Positions 16,645 to 25,574 are shown, counted from the stretch's first letter. The stretch is DNA of 64,000 bases from Chloracidobacterium sp. (GCA_016711345.1 JADJTD010000001.1:2232001-2296000), one strand, 5' to 3'. The notes: generated from the sequence alone by a model not told the origin. A program made the numbers and translations.

Positions 16645-17160
16645 ATGCCGAGGAATGTGAAGCCTAAAGGAGAAGATCGAGATGAAGCCAAGTATCAAGC
16701 CTATAGGCAATACTGGGGCCAACTACCTAAGCATATGGCGACGGGAGCATATGTTCAGGTAATCGCTATGGTTGAGCATATAATCATGGATCGCTTATGG
16801 TCATACATGGTCAACGTACGAAGCCTGAATGGAGAGGAGGTTTCTAAGCTTGACTTCGGTAAACTAATCAAAAAATGGAAAGAGTTAGACACGGATCCAA
16901 TAAAAGATCGAGACTTTGAGCATCTCCAAGATGCCGTGGATAACTGGCGAAAACACGGTCGAAACGTCGGGATTCATGATGGTCTCAAATCGTTACCTGG
17001 CGACATGCTAAAACCGTTTTCAGTTACGAAGGATGAGAATCGTAAAGCGGCTGAAGAAGCTGTCATGTTGGCACACGCTCTTCGCCGATGGCTCGACAGA
17101 GTCAAATACAGTGTAGAAAAGAAAGAAGGTAAAACACTGCCTAATTCTCGTTTTAAGTGA
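16645..17160 (+). CDS. Hypothetical protein
   Basis: This product has 171 residues when started at the ATG at 16645, preceded by GAGGAAAG; the longer frame from 16471 would overlap the previous gene. It is predicted helical and soluble, with many charged residues (KPKGEDRDEAKYQAYRQYW, HIIMDRLWSYMVNVRSLNG, NWRKHGRNVGIHDGLKSLPGDML, HALRRWLDRVKYSVEKK). The pattern of paired helices with conserved His/Arg resembles the HEPN-type or MAE_28990/DUF4145-like accessory proteins, but I cannot assign it. It sits beside another unknown gene in the nucleoside cluster. Confidence 0.55.
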   Translation: MPRNVKPKGEDRDEAKYQAYRQYWGQLPKHMATGAYVQVIAMVEHIIMDRLWSYMVNVRSLNGEEVSKLDFGKLIKKWKELDTDPIKDRDFEHLQDAVDNWRKHGRNVGIHDGLKSLPGDMLKPFSVTKDENRKAAEEAVMLAHALRRWLDRVKYSVEKKEGKTLPNSRFK

Positions 17161-17162
17161 AA

Positions 17163-17187
17163 AGAATACTGATTATCAGGATTCTTC
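17163..17187. promoter_or_regulatory. 25-bp imperfect palindrome before the salvage genes
   Basis: AAGAAT (17163-17168) pairs with ATTCTT (17182-17187), and the inner CTGA pairs with TCAG around a TTA loop, with one mismatch. It lies right after the stop of the unknown gene at 16645 and 31 bases before the phosphorylase start. It could end the upstream transcript or be an operator. Confidence 0.4.
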
Positions 17188-17217
17188 CGTTAGGCTACAC
17201 TCCTTCTTTAATTCAAT

Positions 17218-18078
17218 ATGCGTTACGAAAACGCCGCAAAAGCGGCTGCCTATATCAAGTCAAAATATTCCGGCGAGTGCCAAGCCGCGATAGTGCTCGG
17301 CAGCGGTCTTGGTGCGTTTGCGGATGAATTGACTGACGCTGTTAGAATTCCTTACGAAGAAATTCCCGGATTTGCGCGTTCAACTGTTGAGGGTCATGCG
17401 GGACAGCTTGTTTTAGGTGAGATCAACGGCATAGCGGTCGCGGTTCAGCAAGGGCGCTTTCACTATTACGAAGGCTACGACATGGAGCAGGTGATGCTGC
17501 CGGTCCGTACGTTTGGATTGATGGGAATAAAGAATCTTATCCTGACAAATGCTGCGGGCAGTCTTAATTCCGATATGACGCCCGGAAGCTTGATGCTTAT
17601 TTCGGATCATCTTAATTGCCTCGGCGTCAATCCATTGCGAGGGCCAAACGACAATCGCTTCGGCCCGCGATTTCCTGATATGAGCGAGGTTTACGACCGC
17701 GAATTTCAGCAGATCACTCAGGATGAAGCCAATGCGATCGCCCGCGAACGATTTGAAAGAGGACACGATGAGACGCTGATCGATTTTATGAATCGCGGCG
17801 TCTATTGCGCTCTGTCGGGCCCGACATATGAAACTCCGGCTGAGATCAGGATGTATCGTCAACTCGGCGCGGATGCTGTTGGAATGTCTACAGTTCCCGA
17901 GGCAATTGCTGCGCGGCACCAAGGAATGCGCGTTCTCGGTATCTCGTGTATAACCAATCTCGCGGCCGGAATGAGCGACGAGCCGATCAATCACGAAGAG
18001 GTAATGGAAACAGGAGCGCGTGTCGCTGAAGTTTTCAAAGAACTTCTCAGACGAATAATTAAGAAAGTATGTTCATAG
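17218..18078 (+). CDS. Purine nucleoside phosphorylase (trimeric class)
   Basis: The enzyme cleaves purine (deoxy)nucleosides with phosphate to base and (deoxy)ribose-1-phosphate. The 286-residue product shows the phosphate-binding GSGLG near the N-terminus, GRFHYYEGY, LTNAAGSLN, the SGPTYETPAEIR segment carrying the base-binding Glu, and SCITNLAAG with the Asn found in hypoxanthine/guanine-specific trimeric enzymes. It overlaps the uridine kinase start by 10 bases, so the two are translationally coupled. The transporter genes upstream give a coherent uptake and salvage unit. Confidence 0.93.
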   Translation: MRYENAAKAAAYIKSKYSGECQAAIVLGSGLGAFADELTDAVRIPYEEIPGFARSTVEGHAGQLVLGEINGIAVAVQQGRFHYYEGYDMEQVMLPVRTFGLMGIKNLILTNAAGSLNSDMTPGSLMLISDHLNCLGVNPLRGPNDNRFGPRFPDMSEVYDREFQQITQDEANAIARERFERGHDETLIDFMNRGVYCALSGPTYETPAEIRMYRQLGADAVGMSTVPEAIAARHQGMRVLGISCITNLAAGMSDEPINHEEVMETGARVAEVFKELLRRIIKKVCS

Positions 18079-18695
18079 GTATTTGCGGCGGAACAGGTTC
18101 GGGAAAGACGACAATTGCGCGGGCTATCGTTGAGGCGGTCAGCGCGGAAAATGTTGTGCTCGTCGAGCAGGATTCGTATTACAGAAACCTTGCGGACATG
18201 CCTCTTGACGAACGGCATCAGGCAAATTTCGATCATCCCGATTCGATCGACGGCGACATGTTGGTCAATCACCTCAAACGCTTGAAGCAGGGATTACAGG
18301 TCGAGATGCCGTTGTATGATTTTAAATCGCATACACGCAGCGACCGTATCGCGATCATTGAACCAAGGGCTGTGGTGGTCGTTGAGGGTATTTTGATATT
18401 TGCAGAACCGCGTATCCTCGATCTGCTGGATGTGCGGGTTTTTGTCGATACGCCGGACGACATTCGATTTATTCGTCGGCTCCAGCGCGACATAAAAGAA
18501 CGCGGTCGCACAGTCGAATCAGTGATCGGACAATATTATAGAACAGTAAGGCCGATGCATCATGAATTCGTCGAGCCGTCGAAGCGTCACGCGGACATTA
18601 TTATTCCCGAAGGCGGACAAATGGGCGTCAGTGTCAAATTCCTTTGCAGCCTCGTGCGTGAGAAACTAAAAGAAGAAAAGAAAGCAGTAAATTAA
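18069..18695 (+). CDS. udk: Uridine kinase
   Basis: Uridine kinase phosphorylates uridine and cytidine to their monophosphates. This 208-residue product has the P-loop GGTGSGKTT at residues 7-15, the DSYYRNL substrate loop, the FDHPDSID motif, and RRLQRDIKERGR in the lid region. These are all diagnostic of the Udk family. The start lies inside the end of the phosphorylase gene, and cytidine deaminase follows without a gap. All of this indicates one operon. Confidence 0.95.
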   Translation: MFIGICGGTGSGKTTIARAIVEAVSAENVVLVEQDSYYRNLADMPLDERHQANFDHPDSIDGDMLVNHLKRLKQGLQVEMPLYDFKSHTRSDRIAIIEPRAVVVVEGILIFAEPRILDLLDVRVFVDTPDDIRFIRRLQRDIKERGRTVESVIGQYYRTVRPMHHEFVEPSKRHADIIIPEGGQMGVSVKFLCSLVREKLKEEKKAVN

Positions 18696-18698
18696 GTG

Positions 18699-19097
18699 AT
18701 GGAACACTCAGAAAAAGAACTCGTTGAAGCAGCAAGCCGCGTGCGTGAAAACGCCTACGCGCCGTTTTCGGAATTTAAGGTTGGTGCAGCACTCGAAACC
18801 GACGACGGCGAGATCATCGTCGGCAGCAACGTCGAATCAGCAAGCTACGGCCTCACCGTCTGTGCCGAACGCGTCGCCGTATGGAACGCAATCTCGCAAG
18901 GCAAACGAAAAATAAAACGCATCGCCGTCGTCGCCGATACCGAAGACCTGACGCCTCCGTGCGGTGTCTGCCGGCAGATCATCTGGGAGTTTGGCGGCAA
19001 CATTCCCGTGATCTTTGCGAACCTCAACGGCAAGGTCGAGACAGTCGAGATGAAAGACCTTCTTCCGCGTGCTTTTGATACTAAATTCCTCAAATAG
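18699..19097 (+). CDS. cdd: Cytidine deaminase
   Basis: The enzyme hydrolyses cytidine and deoxycytidine to uridine forms, feeding the kinase and phosphorylase steps. The 132-residue homotetrameric-type product has the zinc site: C55-A-E57 (TVCAERVAV) and C88-x-x-C91 (PPCGVCRQ), plus the FKVGAALET nucleoside-binding stretch. A GTG directly upstream at 18696 could also serve as start and abuts the udk stop. The next gene starts 19 bases after its stop. Confidence 0.95.
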   Translation: MEHSEKELVEAASRVRENAYAPFSEFKVGAALETDDGEIIVGSNVESASYGLTVCAERVAVWNAISQGKRKIKRIAVVADTEDLTPPCGVCRQIIWEFGGNIPVIFANLNGKVETVEMKDLLPRAFDTKFLK

Positions 19098-19116
19098 ATT
19101 AAGAATCTTGTCAGTT

Positions 19117-20559
19117 ATGAATACGCTCAAGACACCGATTGTTTTTCTCCTAGTGTTTGCTTTCACCATCAGCTCTTTTGCGCAACAGCTGCCGCGTGGG
19201 ATTAGCCGAACGATTCCGGCGGTGAAAGATACCAGCACCATAGGCAATATGGTAATTCTCCACGGAACCGTCGTAACGATGGATGCCAGCCGTCGAGTGA
19301 TCGAGGATGGTGGAATTGCCATCGAGAATGGCGTAATCGTTGAAGTTGGAAAGGCTGCCGACATAAAGGGCAAGTACCCCAGACTTTCGAGAATATTCGC
19401 AACTGGCAAGGCGATCATTCCCGGCCTTATCAATACGCACACGCATGTGCCGATGTCTTTATTTCGCGGGATCTCGGACGATCTTGATCTGAATGACTGG
19501 CTGACGAAATATATCTTTCCGGCTGAGGCGAAGAATGTTGATGAGCAGTTTGTTCGGGCGGGAACGCGATTAGGTTTGGCTGAGATGATACGCGGCGGGA
19601 CGACGACGTATTGCGATATGTATTATTTTGAGGACGCTATCGCCGATGAGACTAAGAAGGCGGGCGTTCGCGGCGTTTTGGGTGAGACGATAATTGATTT
19701 TCCTGTCGCCGATAACAAGACAAATGCTGAGGCGATGGCATACACGGAGCGTTTTTTAAAGAAGTGGCAAAACGACGCGCTGATCGTTCCGGCTATGGCT
19801 CCGCATGCGCCTTATACGGTTTCGACGGACCATTTGAAAGCGATCCGTGCGATGTCGGACAAATATAATGCCGCCGTAGTTATTCACGTTGCCGAGACAA
19901 AAAAGGAACGCGACGACATCCAAAAGCAATATGGCGACACGCCAATGGCCTACCTCGGCAAGATCGGTTTTCTGTCAAATCGCGTTATCGCCGCGCATAC
20001 TGTTTGGCTCACTGACGCGGAGATCGACATGATGAATATCCTGGGCGTCGGCTCGGCGCATAATCCGCAGTCGAATATGAAACTCGCGTCGGGCGTAGCG
20101 CCTGTTCCGGCGATGCTCGCTAAGAATATCGCCGTCGGCCTCGGTACCGACGGAGCCGCGTCGAACAACGACCTCAACATGTGGGAAGAAATGGACACTG
20201 CCGCAAAGCTTCACAAGCAATACTCCAACGACCCGAAAACTCTTCCCGCAGAAATGGCTTTCGAGATGGCAACGATCCGCGGAGCACGTGCATTGCATCT
20301 CGACAAGATCACAGGCTCGCTCGAAGTCGGCAAACGTGCCGACATCGCTATCGTCGATCTTGACAGCTTAAATCAGACGCCGTTTTTCAACATTTATTCG
20401 TCGCTTGTTTACTCTACAAAGGCAAACGACGTCCGAACGGTCATCATAAACGGCCGCGTTGTGATGCTCGACCGCCGGTTGCTCACCCTTAACGAAAGTG
20501 CTATAAAGAAAGATGCAAACGCATACCGCGATAAAATCATCAAGAGCTTAGGTAAATGA
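19117..20559 (+). CDS. Exported amidohydrolase, MTA/SAH/adenosine deaminase-like
   Basis: From the ATG at 19117 this 480-residue product begins with a signal peptide (MNTLKTPIVFLLVFAFTISSFAQQ), unlike the cytoplasmic members of its family. The metal-dependent hydrolase core shows HTHVPMSLFRG, GGTTTYCDMYYFE, MAPHAPYTVS, VIHVAETK, AHTVW and GTDGAASNNDLNMWEEM. This set matches 5-methylthioadenosine/S-adenosylhomocysteine deaminases, which deaminate adenine nucleosides. The export signal places it in the periplasm, where it could convert incoming adenosine-type nucleosides to inosine-type ones before or during uptake. It closes the nucleoside cluster. The exact substrate cannot be read from sequence. 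Confidence 0.88.
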   Translation: MNTLKTPIVFLLVFAFTISSFAQQLPRGISRTIPAVKDTSTIGNMVILHGTVVTMDASRRVIEDGGIAIENGVIVEVGKAADIKGKYPRLSRIFATGKAIIPGLINTHTHVPMSLFRGISDDLDLNDWLTKYIFPAEAKNVDEQFVRAGTRLGLAEMIRGGTTTYCDMYYFEDAIADETKKAGVRGVLGETIIDFPVADNKTNAEAMAYTERFLKKWQNDALIVPAMAPHAPYTVSTDHLKAIRAMSDKYNAAVVIHVAETKKERDDIQKQYGDTPMAYLGKIGFLSNRVIAAHTVWLTDAEIDMMNILGVGSAHNPQSNMKLASGVAPVPAMLAKNIAVGLGTDGAASNNDLNMWEEMDTAAKLHKQYSNDPKTLPAEMAFEMATIRGARALHLDKITGSLEVGKRADIAIVDLDSLNQTPFFNIYSSLVYSTKANDVRTVIINGRVVMLDRRLLTLNESAIKKDANAYRDKIIKSLGK

Positions 20560-20705
20560 TTTAGCGGGCCATACAAATAAGGCCGGTCGCGGGTTTTTAA
20601 GCGTGATTTTTCGCAACGTCAGGTCATTAAAAGTGAGCCTTCCTTAAGATGTAAGTTCGCTTGGCCTTTACGGAAAATTTAAGTCAGACCAAAGGAGGAC
20701 TCTAA

Positions 20706-21974
20706 ATGCCGTTAAATGTCAGAAGGTTATACACTTCGGGTTTTTTGGTTTTATTCGCATTTATTCTTTTCGCAGGCGCTCAGACGCCTCCGCAGACCGT
20801 TCCACAGCCAGTAACTCCTCCGACGACAGCTCCAACATCAGGCGACATAATGCGCGACCGGATCTCACGGGCAAAGGCATTTATTGCCGTTCGCAATTAC
20901 AACGCAGCAATTTACGAGCTTGAGAACATCCGCCGCGAGTCGAACGACACGGCATTAAAAGGCGTCGTCAACGTTCTGCTGATGAACAGCTATCTCGAAC
21001 AGGGCGACTACAAACGTGCTCAGGACTTTCTTGGCGAGTTTTACAACGCTCAAAAAACAAACAAGCCTAATGCACCGGCGTTCTATATGGCGGTTGCGTC
21101 GCAGATCGTAAAAGGAGCCCGTGATCGCGTCGAACGCTATCGTGCCCTAGGCCTCAGTATTTCAGACCGCACGCTGCCGCTTGAGGCTGCAAACGATCTC
21201 GAAAAAATGCGCGAGACGCTCGAACTCGTCATCACACAGTCAAAAGAACTCGGCAAGGACAAGGTAAAAACGCCGGACGCGATGGCTTTGCTCGAAGAAG
21301 CCAGCAATTCGCGGGGAATGCTTGGAAGAGACGATTACGACGCACGCCGTTGGGGAAATGAGGTTGCCGACACTCGCGAAGACCTTGCAAATTCGGGCCG
21401 AGTCGTGATGGACGCGACAAACGGAGCGTCAAATGAACAGCCCGTCGGCAATATGGTTGCCGTAAACACCAAACCGCTCGAAAAGCCGCCTGTCATAGTC
21501 GTCGGAGGCAGTAATAATCCGGTCCGAGATCAAAAGAGCACGGAAAACAAGCCGTCTGACCAGAACGTCGCGGTGAACGACAAACCAACATACGTTCCGA
21601 TGCCGCCGGCTCCGATCAAGAAAGAAGAGCCGAAAAAGGAAGAGCCAAAACCTGTTATAGAAACTCCAAAGACGGAACCGGTCGCTGACGGATCGCCGAT
21701 GGATGTCGGAGCCAAGCTCAAGGATTTTGCCACCAACCAGCCGTCGCCCGTATATCCTCAAGTTGCAAAAGCAACGCGGACGACCGGCGTTGTCAACGTG
21801 CGTGTAACCGTCAGCGAAACCGGCGAAGTCGCAACCATCGATAAATCGACCGGCCCGGGAATGCTGCAGAGCGCGGCAAGGGACGCGATAAAAAAATGGA
21901 AGTTCAAGCCCTTCCAACGCGACGGTCAGCCGGTCAAGGCTATCGGATTTGTTAGCTTTAGCTTCGCACTTTAG
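20706..21974 (+). CDS. Exported protein with C-terminal TonB domain
   Basis: This 422-residue product has an N-terminal signal or anchor (LYTSGFLVLFAFILFAGAQ), a Pro-rich stretch, a helical TPR-like part (AFIAVRNYNAAIYELENIRRES, LEQGDYKRAQDFLGEFYNAQ), a Pro/Lys/Glu-rich spacer (PIKKEEPKKEEPKPVIETPK) and a TonB C-terminal domain (SPVYPQVAKATRTTGVVNVRVTVSETGEVATIDKS broken here as the usual YP..A....G.V.V....G.V motif; SAARDAIKKWKFKPF). The role is probably envelope energy transduction or a structural periplasmic protein. AAGGAGG lies seven bases before the ATG. The protein is monocistronic. Confidence 0.85.
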   Translation: MPLNVRRLYTSGFLVLFAFILFAGAQTPPQTVPQPVTPPTTAPTSGDIMRDRISRAKAFIAVRNYNAAIYELENIRRESNDTALKGVVNVLLMNSYLEQGDYKRAQDFLGEFYNAQKTNKPNAPAFYMAVASQIVKGARDRVERYRALGLSISDRTLPLEAANDLEKMRETLELVITQSKELGKDKVKTPDAMALLEEASNSRGMLGRDDYDARRWGNEVADTREDLANSGRVVMDATNGASNEQPVGNMVAVNTKPLEKPPVIVVGGSNNPVRDQKSTENKPSDQNVAVNDKPTYVPMPPAPIKKEEPKKEEPKPVIETPKTEPVADGSPMDVGAKLKDFATNQPSPVYPQVAKATRTTGVVNVRVTVSETGEVATIDKSTGPGMLQSAARDAIKKWKFKPFQRDGQPVKAIGFVSFSFAL

Positions 21975-22437
21975 GCTTCACCGCAAAGAAAAAGAAGGCC
22001 AAGATGCCGAATGTCGTCGACGAGAGTGTGAATTGAAGACGAGAAGCATCACCATGCGTCAAAAAAGCCCTGATTCCCAGCTAAACGTATGATCTGCAAT
22101 GGTTTAGCGTCAAAGCAGCAAAATAGCGCCATCTTTCGCCGCCAAAAAGCCATCGCAGACCCTCAAAAAGCCATCGCTCACCCCCAAAAAGCCATCTAAA
22201 AAATCGCCTTGTGAAAAAATTGCCTGCGTCGATAACAGCGCGCCCGGGACCGTAAAGGCATGTCATCTGCTCACGCCTATAAGGGCGTCGATCAGAGCGT
22301 CGATCACGTGTTTCTTTTTAGCTAGCGTTTTAGCCGGATCTTTGACACCAGTTACACAGACGAAAAGGACAAAGAAAACAAAAACACAAAGATCATCAAA
22401 AACTGACCCGCTACATGTTTTGTGGTAAATTCCATTT
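21975..22437. other. 463-bp non-coding spacer with repeats
   Basis: No gene is seen. It contains the inverted copy of the GATGGCTTTTTG repeat (22128-22197) and an A-rich stretch with ACACAAAG-type sequence near 22380. The last 40 bases before the GTG at 22438 hold TGACCC and TAAATT 16 bases apart as a weak promoter candidate. The minus-strand frame over 22081-22266 is largely repeat (RWLFGGERWLFEGLRWLFGGERW) and is not accepted. Confidence 0.65.
22128..22197 (-). repeat. GATGGCTTTTTG tandem repeat, copy 2 (inverted)
   Basis: Three to four units read on the minus strand as GATGGCTTTTTG plus a G-rich tail. Bases 22142-22178 are the exact reverse complement of 2724-2760 (37 nt). Confidence 0.8.
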
Positions 22438-25400
22438 GTGCGACTGTTGATCTTTATTGTTTTATTTTCGGTAACAGCATTTTCGCAAATTCCGGCTATT
22501 GAGCCGGGCGTTTCGCAGGACTTGGCGAAGTGGCGCGCCGCTAATTACTCCAACATCAGCTACAAACTAAACCTGACACTCGAAAAGATGTCGCCCGTGC
22601 TTCGCGGTAGTATGGAAATACACGTCACGCAAGCCGCAACGGCGTGCGCCGAGCCAAATTGCCCGCCGATGGCCATTATTCTTGATTGGCGAAAGATCCC
22701 CGGCCACGAAAAGGAGTCGACAATATCGAATGTCACTATAAACGGACAACCAGCAGGGTTGTATGATCCCTTGGGAGAGGATAGTTTTTGGCCAACATAT
22801 CAAGAGGTCAGCGACCACCTTATTTTTTCCCGCCGTCGCGCCGTTCACGGCGAAGGCGTGAAGATGGGCGAGAATGTCATCAAGCTCGATTTTACGTCGC
22901 CGATATTGACCAGCGGCAGCGCGATCACGCGGTACGTCGATAAAGAGGACGGCGCGGAATACATCTATTCGCTCTTCGTCCCGTCCGACGCCAGCACGGC
23001 GTTCCCAGTCTTCGACCAGCCTGATCTGAAGGCGAGGTTTAGCGTAACGGTCGCACACCCAGCAGAATGGAAGGTCGTTTCAAATGAATTGGTGAGTTTT
23101 CACCTTCATGAGGTAGGCAGAAATACTGAAGGTCCTTGCCCTCCACCTTGCGAGCTAGGTGCGATATCCCAGTTTCATGAAACCAAACCCATCAGCACCT
23201 ACGTCTTCGCATTCGCCGCCGGGCGGTTTGAGGAGTTTAATTATCCGATCCAAGACCCTAATGACGGCACAAAAAAAATCACATCGGAAAAACGTAAACC
23301 CTTCGAAAAGTGGGTTGAAAATGATGTTTCTGGTTTGCTGACACCGGCTGAGGCGGACAGGCTAGAGAAAGAACGAATTGAGAGGCAAACAAGGAATATT
23401 CCTTCCGATTCGCCTGATTTTGGAAACATTTATGTTCGCCGATCCCAAGCCGCAAAGTTCAAACCTCACGCCGCCGAGGTCTTTCGGCTTAATCGCGAGG
23501 CTGTCAAATATCTCGAAACCTATTTCGACTACAAATTCCCGTTTCCGAAGTACGATCTCGTGCTGATACCCGAATTTCCGTTTGGCGGGATGGAGCATGC
23601 CGGCGCGACGTTTCTTAGGGAGCAGTCCGTTATCTTTCCGCAGGAGCCGACCAAAAACGACATCATATCGCGGGCGAACCTGATCTTTCACGAGGCGGCG
23701 CATCAGTGGTTTGGCGACACGGTGACGATGAAATGGTTCGACGACCTGTGGCTGAAAGAGGGGTTTGCGACCTTTATGGCTTACAAGGCCCTGGACAAGA
23801 TCATGCCCGAGGCAAACGCCTGGAAGGTCTTTTACGAACGCGTCAAACAGGCCGCCTACCAGACCGATTCGACACGCGGCACGACCGCCATCTACCAACC
23901 CATCGCCAATCTCAACTCCGCAAAATCGGCATACGGCAACATCGTTTACAACAAAGCCCCCGCGTTCCTCCGCCAGGCCGAGTTCTACCTCGGCGAAGAC
24001 AAATTCCAAACCGCGGTGCGCGCGTTTTTGAAGAAACACGAGTATGGAAATGCCGAATGGAGTGATCTTGTCGAGGAATTTTCTAATGCCGAAATCCAGG
24101 CCGTACTGAACAAGAGTCCCGAATACGAGAAATGGAAGCAATCAACGATAGATCGCACAAAGGAGTGGGCAAAAAACTGGGTAACCCATCCCGGCGTTTC
24201 GATTGTGAGATATAAGCCGGCCGGCTTCCACTATCGCGATATGCCGACCGTTTCAATTGACGGGTTCGCAATCAGTCAAAAGGACGCGAATAACAATTTT
24301 CGTTGGAGACAAAGAACACAGGCTCTTTCAATAGATGCAGCAGGCCGAACAAGGGATCGAGCAATTCTTATCTCCGATGGAGTTGAACGACCCACCTATG
24401 AAGAGACCTTGCCTAACACTGTCTTCTACTTTCCAAATTATCAAGACTACGGCTACGGCATCTTTCTGCTCGACGACAAAAGCCGCGATTATGTCCTGAA
24501 AAATATTGGACGCGAAAAAGACGATTTCCTCCGCACAATGATGTGGGGCAGCCTCTGGGACAGCGTCCGAGAAGCCGAACTTGCTCCGAAGGATTATGTT
24601 GAGTTGGTCCTGAAGAATTTAGCCACAGAGAAAGATGAGAGTACGATCCAAACACTGTTGTCGCGAGTAACGACTGCGATGAATTACTACGTGTCAGAAC
24701 CGCCTGCGTTAGCGGGCGGCAAGAACCGTTCGTCTGAGGCCGCGTTCGAAAAAAACAAGCAACGTGCGTCAGTATCGGCGCCATTGCCCCCCGCTTACGC
24801 AGGGGGTTCTGACTTGCAGGCTCGGCTCGAAAATCTCTTGATCGACAAAATACAAAACGCTTCGACGCAAGGCCAGCGAATAACATATTACCGTGCGTTC
24901 CTGAGCATCGCCTCGACCGATAAAGCGCGAGACAAACTCAAGCAGATATTAAAAGCCGGTTCCGGCACCACGAAGTCATCAAATCAGATGACTCTCAAAA
25001 CCAAAGACAAATTCGACATCGTTACGCGGCTTGCAATTTTAGGCGATCCAGATGCTCCGAAATTGCTCACGAATCTTGAAAAGACCGAGACAAGCGACGA
25101 CGCCAAACGTTATGCCTATGCGGCACATGCTGCCTTTGCTACGCCTGAAAACAAGGCAAAATTTTGGAATGACTTTGTAAATAATAAAGACATCTCTGAG
25201 AGCTGGATCGAGGTGGCGGCCGGGCCGTTCAATTCCATACGACATTCCGAACTTACGCTTCCATATCTCGAAAAAGCGCTTGCGATTCTGCCGACATTAA
25301 AACGCGAGCGAAAGATATTTTTTGTGAACGATTGGCTCGGTGACTTTATCGGCGGCCAACGCGACGAAAAGGCGCTTGCGGTTATCAATAAGTTTCTCGC

Positions 25401-25503
25401 CGACAACCCAAATCTTGCGGGCGATCTGCGGCTCAAGATACTCGAAAACTCCGACTTGATCGAGCGTGCCGTTAAGATCAGAGCAAAATACAGTAGGAAT
25501 TAA
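22438..25503 (+). CDS. Exported M1 family zinc aminopeptidase
   Basis: This 1,021-residue protein starts at a GTG and has a signal peptide (MRLLIFIVLFSVTAFSQ). The M1 fold is complete: beta N-domain (residues about 30-280), the exopeptidase motif GGMEHAG (383-389), the zinc site H418-E419-x-x-H422 (HEAAHQWFG) with E441 (WLKEGFA) exactly 18 residues on, and the helical C-domain. It should trim N-terminal residues from peptides in the periplasm or outside. Residues about 752-792 (EPPALAGG to PPAYAGGSD) are an in-frame insertion of a mobile-looking palindrome and not part of the family fold. Neighbours are exported too: a TonB-domain protein and an M14 carboxypeptidase, so this is a peptide-scavenging neighbourhood. 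Confidence 0.93.
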   Translation: MRLLIFIVLFSVTAFSQIPAIEPGVSQDLAKWRAANYSNISYKLNLTLEKMSPVLRGSMEIHVTQAATACAEPNCPPMAIILDWRKIPGHEKESTISNVTINGQPAGLYDPLGEDSFWPTYQEVSDHLIFSRRRAVHGEGVKMGENVIKLDFTSPILTSGSAITRYVDKEDGAEYIYSLFVPSDASTAFPVFDQPDLKARFSVTVAHPAEWKVVSNELVSFHLHEVGRNTEGPCPPPCELGAISQFHETKPISTYVFAFAAGRFEEFNYPIQDPNDGTKKITSEKRKPFEKWVENDVSGLLTPAEADRLEKERIERQTRNIPSDSPDFGNIYVRRSQAAKFKPHAAEVFRLNREAVKYLETYFDYKFPFPKYDLVLIPEFPFGGMEHAGATFLREQSVIFPQEPTKNDIISRANLIFHEAAHQWFGDTVTMKWFDDLWLKEGFATFMAYKALDKIMPEANAWKVFYERVKQAAYQTDSTRGTTAIYQPIANLNSAKSAYGNIVYNKAPAFLRQAEFYLGEDKFQTAVRAFLKKHEYGNAEWSDLVEEFSNAEIQAVLNKSPEYEKWKQSTIDRTKEWAKNWVTHPGVSIVRYKPAGFHYRDMPTVSIDGFAISQKDANNNFRWRQRTQALSIDAAGRTRDRAILISDGVERPTYEETLPNTVFYFPNYQDYGYGIFLLDDKSRDYVLKNIGREKDDFLRTMMWGSLWDSVREAELAPKDYVELVLKNLATEKDESTIQTLLSRVTTAMNYYVSEPPALAGGKNRSSEAAFEKNKQRASVSAPLPPAYAGGSDLQARLENLLIDKIQNASTQGQRITYYRAFLSIASTDKARDKLKQILKAGSGTTKSSNQMTLKTKDKFDIVTRLAILGDPDAPKLLTNLEKTETSDDAKRYAYAAHAAFATPENKAKFWNDFVNNKDISESWIEVAAGPFNSIRHSELTLPYLEKALAILPTLKRERKIFFVNDWLGDFIGGQRDEKALAVINKFLADNPNLAGDLRLKILENSDLIERAVKIRAKYSRN
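24693..24813. repeat. Palindromic element inserted in frame in the M1 peptidase gene
   Basis: The arms at 24693-24722 and 24784-24813 are reverse complements at 27 of 30 positions, around 61 unmatched bases. The arms contain GTCAGAACC and CCGCTTACGCAGG. The element length of 121 bases plus flanks keeps the reading frame open and encodes EPPALAGG on one side and PPAYAGGSD on the other. Confidence 0.85.
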
Positions 25504-25563
25504 CCACAAAGGCACAAAGGACACAAAGTAAAAATTTCTTTGTGATCTTTGTGCCTTTGTGGT
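25503..25563. repeat. CACAAAGG-type intergenic palindrome
   Basis: ACCACAAAGGCACAAAGG at the left pairs with CCTTTGTGCC and TTTGTGGT at the right, around a short A/T-rich centre. It starts on the last base of the peptidase stop codon. Related hairpins lie at 27898 and 50977. It probably acts as a 3' stabiliser or terminator-like structure for the upstream gene. Confidence 0.65.
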
Positions 25564-25574
25564 GAATAATATCC

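Noticed and set aside
23362..24141. A 259-codon minus-strand frame
   Set aside because: It lies wholly antisense to the catalytic core of the M1 aminopeptidase, with no recognisable domain; the plus-strand frame carries HEAAH and GGMEH motifs.
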